A stretch of 64,000 nt of DNA from contig OW799236.1 of assembly GCA_941918925.1 (NCBI GenBank), forward strand, positions 100,270,562 to 100,334,561. Reading direction: 5' to 3'. Below are positions 56,496-64,000 of the stretch, in pieces (the first letter of the stretch is position 1; every line of letters begins with the position of its first letter). The position numbers and the translations under genes are program-made. The stretch is from Phyto melanocephala (Eukaryota; Arthropoda; Insecta; Diptera; Rhinophoridae). The notes under the pieces are model-generated. The model saw only the letters and a program-made list of their open reading frames with translations, was not told the DNA's origin and ran no database searches.

Positions 56496-59400
56496 TTAAT
56501 ATATTTTTATGTTTGTATTAAGTATGGTGTTAACAAATTATATTTTAAATAAAGATTATATTGTTTTTATGCTTAATAAATTTTTAAAATATGGGATTGT
56601 TAAAATTTATAAAAGGAAAGTTAATTTGGTAAAACAAAATACCCATAACAAAATTTATGGAAGAAATTAATCATTTACAGGAAAAAGGTAAAAATTTTTT
56701 TATTAGAACAAATTTATAAAAAAAAAATATTTGTACCTGTCATAAATATCTAAAAAATTACTGCCTTTTGACAAGGCAGGTATCAACATCATCGATTATC
56801 ACTTTTTGACTTTTAGGAACGAAAGCAGTCTATGAACTTTTTTTCTAGCCTTTACACTTGTTCTGAATTTTGTAAAAAACTACAGACAAAAATGTTATAA
56901 AACTGAATATTTAAAATTTGTATGTATCTATGTATGTATATAAGTTTTGACATTTAAATCAATTATATTAAAATTTTTGTTACCGTAATAATATTCAGAA
57001 TAAGGGGGCTATTATGTATTTCTGCAAGTCGGTGAAGAATATGTAGGACTAGCAGAACTAAATTTAGCAATCGTATGTGTTTCATTTTATTTCAATAAAA
57101 AATATTATTGTTATCGTACTTAATACAATTGATTCTAAAACAGCTGTTTGTTGGTTGTCATAAAAAAATAAACGACCAAACAGCAAAAAAAAAAATTCTT
57201 TATAAAATTAATAGGTACTAATTATTACATATGTATCGTCAACGCACTGAAACATTTGCACATGTGTAAGTGTAAAAAACAAATATTTTTCCTGCTTACG
57301 TTATATTATACTATATACTAAGCTATCGAAAAAAAAAACAATTTATTGCTGGCTGGTCTTTTTATTGTGTTTGTTGTTTTCGTCATAATATCTATTTGTT
57401 CCGAATAGTCACTAGACTTAACAATAATCATGACGCTTTTAAAACATATGTGAATGTGAGCAAAAATATATACATACATACATACATATGCATACATTTA
57501 TACATATGTGTGTATTTGATATTAGCTATTAGTGATGTTAAATTTTAAAGTTAAAAAGCACTAAAAATAAGCTAAATGAACTTAGTGTGCTTAAAAAGCA
57601 CAAAAAATTATAATATTATTTTCCTTTATATATTTTTTAATACAAAAAAAGTTAACAGTAGTTACCTTTTAAAAATTCTATTATGAAAATATGTATATAA
57701 TTTTATGTTAAAATATTTATGCATTTATGTATTTACAAACTGAAATACCTCAGAGCAGTAAAATGTATTTTTTCAGTTTAAAAATATTTTAGAGAATGTT
57801 TTTTCAAACTAGTTAGTAATAATATAATATATAATAATTTTAATGTGTATAACAGCCAAACTTAAAGGGAACAAGACACACTTCCATCATATTAAGCAAA
57901 CATTGTAGTAAAATATGATGGAATGTGTTACACTGACGGTTCTTGATATAAAAACAAAAAGTTTTGATTTTTTTATGTAACACATACAAACACATTTTTA
58001 GAAATACTTCAAAAATGCTTGATAAGTATTTTAAACATTTATAGCCCGGTGCCATCTATCTGTTAAAAAATTCTCATGTCCATACAAAATATATAGAGCA
58101 AATAGAAAAATCATAATTTTGATATAGTGAAGTACACTACAAAAACTCATGTAGGTTTTGAATATTATAATTGTTGTAAAGAAGTTTCATTTTCGTCATT
58201 TTGAGTAGCGATTTTGTCTAAATTTTTTGGATCATTTTTTAGTGGGGTTTGTTAAACAAACTAATGGTGTTTTCTTTTCTGACGTAAGTGTTGCATTAAT
58301 TCTGCCCTATGCCTTTTTTGTGTTCTTTTCTAAAACAATATGCAATATTATAAACGGGAAACAAGTTCTTTTGTAATAATATTGCCATAAATATGAAAAA
58401 AATGTTACATGTCGTACCCTGAATTAAATCAAAGGGTTAGAATTTTCCACTCTTTAACAGCTGATATAAAAAAAGGAGAATAAAGTTTTTCTAGTGGTTA
58501 AAAATAATTTTTGGTCCCGAATTATTAAAATGAAAGCAAGCAATGCAGTTTTACATAAAAATATAGTTATCATGTAAAAAAGGTGAAAATTTCTGTTCTA
58601 TTCTACAAATTATAATGGTAGAATTTTGTAAGGGTGCAGGCGACCTTTGAAAAATGTTTCACAATAAAAGGACAACATTGTTTGGTAGAAAAGAAAACAC
58701 CATAAGTTTATTTGTGAAATTGCGCCTTTTTTATTTTAGTATGTGGTTTCAGCGTAAAATCTTGAAGCCAGATAATGTGAGAGTTGGCCTGATTTAGGTT
58801 AGTCTGTTAGTATAAAATTTATTCTTGCCATATCTTACTGAGTTGTGGTTTTTTAAAACATCGAATGTTCTATGTGTTACTTCTAATATTAGTTAATGAA
58901 TTTTCAATTGAAAGAAGTTGTAGATATTATGATGGATTAAAGTGTTTCAGCATAATATCAAAAGTGGCCAAATTCAGCCAAACCTTTATTAGAGACTTCA
59001 AAGACATCACTAAAAACAGTGCTAAAAGCGCAAAGTGTACAACAGTGGTTATTTTAAATAGCTGCTAATGTCCACATGTTATTGTTGTTGCTCTTATTTG
59101 GTATCTTTGTTTTTGTACAACATACCAGTTTTTCCCTCATTTGTTTTGTTGGTATGAGTTATAATTCGTTTTTGTTAGTATGTGTTAATAATTCTATTTC
59201 TCTTTTTTCTATAGATTTTGAGTACATGTGTACCCAGCTAATTTCAGCCAACTGCACAACAAACCAATTTAAGTGCACATGTACTTAACATAATACAAAC
59301 CTATAAACATACAAAAATAAATACCAAGCAATACTAACATTATAATTTTAAAAACAAATAAGAAAAGAATTACCACCAAGTGAACGAACTTAAAATGTTG

Positions 59401-60639
59401 CCATACAACATTCGATGTTGGTCGGTATCAGTCATTCAGTTACTCACAGACTTTTATAATATCTTGTTGGAGCGTTGAATTATTGTTCGACTTTTTTCAT
59501 TGTTGTATTGTAGTAGTTTTTTTTAGACATGTTAATGTTTGTGTGATTTAAATGCGTAAATAAACAAAATAGGTATTAATTTTATTTTAAAATTTTGCAC
59601 TATCGGTCAAATAGGTAAAATTTTAATAACATTATTTCAACGGTTTTATATGTAGCCATAAATATGTATTAAGAAGCATGATAAAAAGGGACAAGCAGAA
59701 CTGTTAGGACCAAATAAAAAGAATCTAAAGTAATAAATAATCAAGGATAAAAATGCTTTGTAAGGAACAATTACAAGTGACCCTGTACTTTTTTTTATCT
59801 TTCTTTTTCAGTCTTTGTGTACTTAGTTTTAAAAGGCAAATAAAAATTGTTTTGGCCGATTGAAACTGGTTTCCTTACACTTTCCTTGATGGTGTTATTA
59901 AGATATGTATTTATAAGTTTCCTTATTTCTTCTATTCCATGGAAAAAATATAAACAAAAATCATTCATAAATCTGAAACTAAGATAAAAAGAATTATTAA
60001 ATAATCATTATTGCTCTTTATAACAGTTATTACGGGGACAATTTGTTTGCAATTGTTATTTATAACCAATTGAATATTTTTAAAAAAATAAAATTATTAT
60101 TAAAACAAAAAATATTTTTTTAAATGTTAGTTTTAGCTGTATGTGTATTTTTTAAAATATGTACTGAAAAATTTAAACTTTTTTTTATATAATAATAAAA
60201 TCCTAAATAATAATTGTTACCTATAGAAATGCACTGTACTGTAGAGTTTATGCTAAAGAACATCATCAATTAGACAACATATTATTGAAAGGTTCCAATG
60301 GTTAACGAAAACTCATACTTATGAATTCAATAAAGTAATCAAGCTCTTGACAAAAGTCATAAATCCATTTAAAATTAACAAACTTTGGCCCAGAGCAAAA
60401 ATGTTTGTTAAAATATATTAACATTTACATATTTTGTAGTAGTAATATTAAATTGTTTAAAAACAGTACATTAATTTTAAAGCAATACTTCACGGCTTAA
60501 TTTTTAGTTGACATCACTTGCAGTCATAGTACTCATACATGCCGACCGTCTTTTCATTGATGTCTTTTTTAAATGGCACTTGTGCCGACTGTCAATTATT
60601 GTACAAAAGATGCGTCATAATAAAAACTAATTTATTCTT
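56496..60639. other. Unassigned A/T-rich DNA
   Basis: About 4 kb with only the small hairpin at 57876-57928 and CATA-type microsatellites (57472-57488). ORFs at 58865 and 59076 show no recognisable domain. Confidence 0.5.
57876..57928. repeat. Short hairpin, about 17 bp stem
   Basis: ACACACTTCCATCATATT pairs with AATATGATGGAATGTGT (57912-57928), with an 18 nt loop. It is in the size range of small RNA hairpins, but no other support is visible. Confidence 0.35.
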
Positions 60640-61236
60640 TTTATACACTTCACACGAAAGTGTAAGGAAGTATATATAAGTTTGTCATTCCGTTTGTAAT
60701 TTCTGCAATATTAGTTATAAAGAATATATTCTGAATCCCTATACATAAAGGAATTGATTTGGCGAAGGCCGTCTGACCTTGTTTATGTAAAAATTAACAT
60801 TTTGAAGATCCGACGTAGACTACAGACTCTTGGATGATATTAATTTATAAGAGATATTTTGTATTGAAAATCAGTTATGTGAGCATATAACGAACTAAGA
60901 TATGAGGGAAAGAATACGACTGCCCCCAAATAAAGGTAGTTTTTGCAGCTCATATGAAACTTTTGGAAGTGTTTATTACGTGTGCATAAAATATGTACCT
61001 ATGGCAACATTTACAGAAACTCTTTGTTCAATGGGTCAATTACTGGCAAATATATAAACGAAAAACATTTTTGGAATAAAACTGTCAATTATAAGTTCAG
61101 ATTATCGTTTAGATAAAATAACAACGAAAGCTAGCTGTCGCTAATATCTATTAACGTATATACATATGTACATGATGATGCAAATTGTGTGAAGGATATG
61201 TAAGATTCGGCACAGCTGAATATAGCGCACTTGTTT
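60640..61236 (+). mobile_element. DINE-1-like element, family A (divergent subfamily), complete
   Basis: The 5' end is TTATACACTTCACACGAAAG, with CATTCCGTTTGTAATTTC next. The 3' end is GTGAAGGATATGTAAG, the hairpin TTCGGCACAGCTGAA and TATAGCGCACTTG. It is sister to the truncated copy at 5804-6280. Confidence 0.75.
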
Positions 61237-63344
61237 TTATTAATTCTCTTTTCTCACACAAAAGAAACAAAGAAAAGGGAATATTTCAAATTTAAGGGGA
61301 TCAAAGTCCAACATCATGTCTTGGAAGAATAAAAAATAGTTGAACGAATTTTTGGAGTATGTAAATAAAATATTTATTAATCTTTGTAGTTGTCTAAGAT
61401 TTTTAATATCTATCTATTTTTAAACTATAGAGTGGTTGTCTGGGAAAGTTATTTGAACTACACTTACACATTGTGTTGCTTGCAGTTACAGTAACGAGAT
61501 TTCAGATTAAAATTATGTGTTTGTATTTTGAATTTAAACTTAATGTAATTTTTAAACTATCTTTTATTGTTTTTATTACTAATTCAAAATAATTATTACA
61601 CTGAAACTTTGTATACTTAGTTGTTGGACTTTAGACAGGGTGTAACATTTCACGATATATTTTGAACTATTATTTTTAATGATGAACTAATAAAAGTTTT
61701 TTGCGGAACAGCGAAAAAACAATTAGATAATTGATACTTTACTCAACTAAGTTTAATAGGCACAGTGGAGCATATTTAGTGAATTCTTAAAAGGCATAAA
61801 GATATTTAAAAAAAATGCATATTGCAATATATTTTTAATTTTTTTTTGATATAAATTATATTTAAATAAAAGTATTTTAGATAAGGTCTAATTTATTACC
61901 ATTGAATATAAATGTTTTACTATGCTGTACTTGTTCCATATATTAAAGGAAAGCTTTTGCAATTATATATATATGAGCTATAGTTAATATAGATATATAT
62001 GATATAGATATAGATCAGCTATAGTTAATAAATATTTTTTTTAAATACCATTCATTTACCCTAGTTCATATTGACTCTGTTTTATTTAACCGCTCTCATT
62101 ATATAGTTGTTGTATTATGGCGAAAAATTAGAAGCGACAATGTCAAAACTTTTTGATTATTTTTAAATAAAAAAACTACTTATTTTAAAGTAAAAAGATC
62201 AGCTAAATAACATTCGGCAGCTACGTTATTTATTTGATCTAAAGATATCGAGAATATGGTAATGATGTTCTTTTCTCACTTTCTATATTTCAAATGCTGT
62301 TAAAATTATTGTCATTCCCAAAATTCACACTGAGCCATAAATACGCAACATTAACTTCGTAGTGAATAAATTGGCATCAGATGAACTGCGTCAAGCGCTC
62401 AGTCTATATTGACGAAGCAATCACTTGTATCGACTTTAAGGCCAACAGCTCATTCAATATAGACTGAGTTATTAAAAATTTGACCAGTTGCTTAAGCACT
62501 GCCAGCAAAGCTGAGACGTAAATTTTAAATAAAGCCAGTATTAGCTTTAAAACTTCACTGTTGCTTCTTATTTAAATTTATTTTTTTACTCTTTTAATAA
62601 TGACTTGAAGATTTGTTATTTTGCAAAAATTTTTTCTGGTTAAAGGCTAGGAGCAAATTCTTTTTAAAAGAAAGAAAGATTTCTTTTGTTTATCTCTGCA
62701 CGTAAAAATAATCTTGTAGAAAAACGTAATTAGTGTAATTTATAACCTGCTGCATCCAGAAACAGCCTTTCACCACAAAAAAAGTATAAATAAATCATTC
62801 GCATAGACAGATGGAATACACGAAGTATTAGATTCAAAAGCCATAAATTTATGATTAAATACCCGAAATGCTAACGCCAGGTGATGCAGATTGATATCTA
62901 CTACTAAGAAGATACGAATGAAAACGTCTAAAAGGTAAATTGAAACCACCCAGCAAAAAATATGACAAAGAAGTGATTTTTCAGGGGTTCAACTGATGAT
63001 GAAGTACTTTAATTTAGGTGAAAACAATAGTGATTTTAACATTAGCGTGTCATTGGCGATCATGTGTTTACATGAATATTTTAATGAACTGCACTCCATT
63101 CTAATAAGTGCATGGAACTCATGCATATTTGGTGACAAGTATCGGATATTTCATGTGTTAAATTTGTTGGTTTACATGAATTCTTTAAGATATTTTGCAT
63201 GATGTTGCATTAATTTTTAAGCACATCATTTATGACAAATTATTTTGCAGTTAAGAAGTCATTTAGAATTAATGCTTTTACACAATTGATTTAGAAGTCT
63301 TGTAAATGTACCACTTCCAATTTTTTTGCTGGGCATATAAGAAT
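61237..63344. other. Unassigned A/T-rich DNA
   Basis: Only a TATAGATATA-type microsatellite (about 61966-62020) and the hairpin at 62398-62468 stand out. Confidence 0.5.
62398..62468. repeat. Short hairpin, perfect 15 bp stem
   Basis: CTCAGTCTATATTGA (62398-62412) and its exact complement (62454-62468) are separated by 41 nt of less A/T-rich sequence. It may be a worn MITE or a structured RNA; undecided. Confidence 0.35.
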
Positions 63345-63440
63345 ATAAAGTATACGTCGTGGTTTCAAATAGTTGATTTCAACATACACACTTACAGACC
63401 GACAAACGGACTTCGACAAAATGATTTCTATATTTATACG
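63345..63440 (-). mobile_element. DINE-1-like fragment
   Basis: AATAGTTGATTTCAACATAC, ACAGACCGACAAACGGAC and TTTCTATATTTATACGGTC match the 5' third of the DINE-1-like families in reverse orientation. Confidence 0.4.
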
Positions 63441-63448
63441 GTCTAATT

Positions 63449-63557
63449 CATAGAAATTAATACAGCTTTATAAGAGGTTTATAAGCCAAATTTCCGTAGA
63501 AAAACAGCTTTATAAACCCTTTATAAAACTTAAATAATATTTATGAATAAGGCATAT
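63449..63557 (-). mobile_element. Short MITE, 'TTATTCATA' family, second copy
   Basis: The reverse complement of the 2226-2336 copy: CTTTATAAGAGGTTTATAAG, TTTATAAACCCTTTATAAAA, and TTTATGAATAAGGCAT at its end. The outer part at the left is eroded. Confidence 0.55.
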
Positions 63558-64000
63558 AATATGTATGTAATACTGTGTAGGCTCTAGGCGAATTAAGCAA
63601 AAACGTTTTTATACATTTTTTTTTAAATTTAATTGTTTTTAAACTCTTCAGTAAATTTCTTTTTAAAATAAAATTATTAAAAATTATTTATTGCACATGT
63701 TTTATATATTATCTAAGAACCTAAGACTTTCGCCAAATTCACTTTTCTGTCGTTAAATTCTTAAGCCTTATAAATGTTTGCTAAGAATGTTTAGTAAGAA
63801 AATTCCCCACATGTTGTAAAATAAAAAAAAGAAACTTTAAACAAAGGCTCATATTTATAATGTTTGCATATTTGTAGAAGGCGAGACTTTTCTAAATAAC
63901 ACTTTAAATGGCAATTAGGCCTTTTAAGTATATTAAAGGAAATATTAAGCATTTCTATCAACCTTGTCATTGTAAGAGTATGTATGTATATACGTACATA

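Overview
The window looks like nuclear DNA of a higher fly, most likely a calyptrate (blowfly or house-fly type). This is inferred from the very high A+T content, spliced genes with 60-75 bp mini-introns, an Atet-like transporter, mariner/pogo/hAT/Mutator-type transposons, and many DINE-1-like (Helentron-associated) short elements. I cannot name the species. Gene density is low: one protein-coding gene is certain, and nearly everything else recognisable is transposon-derived.

The gene is on the minus strand, from a start codon at 40629 to a stop at 29438. Six coding exons join in frame across canonical GT-AG introns and give a 1013-residue ABCG half-transporter of the ABCG1/ABCG4 type, probably the orthologue of Drosophila Atet. 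Introns are 681, 5019, 65, 2312 and 73 bp. The two large introns are swollen by mobile elements. Intron 2 may also hold a tiny two-exon gene on the opposite strand (TATA box at 38067, start at 38166), which I do not recognise.

Left flank (1-29437): MITEs and a hAT remnant with exact target duplication at 4.3-5.8 kb; a DINE-1-like copy at 7.4-9.4 kb carrying a broken copy of an arthropod multi-copy orphan gene; an A/T minisatellite at 11.1-12.1 kb; a TTAA-flanked element and a pogo-type element at 12.1-13.2 kb; a 3.6 kb DINE-1-like element at 15.7-19.3 kb into which a deleted mariner and a GGGCGTGGC tandem-repeat element have inserted; a dead mariner at 19.3-20.2 kb; and a Mutator-like element with exact 8 bp target duplication at 20.6-21.9 kb.

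Right flank (40630-64000): a pogo/Tigger-type MITE with a truncated helix-turn-helix reading frame (41.5 kb), the 3' end of a non-LTR retrotransposon (42.4-42.9 kb), several MITEs with 8 bp duplications, a near-perfect 56 bp hairpin (45.8 kb), more DINE-1-like copies, and a second copy of the GGGCGTGGC element (54.9-55.8 kb).

The main novelty is in the repeats. Two DINE-1-like families share one terminal architecture but have different cores. One family carries a tRNA-like module that is inverted in one copy. A 1229 bp element in Atet intron 2 has CACAGTG ends and a 5 bp duplication, like Transib, and related copies in the same window preserve the empty site.
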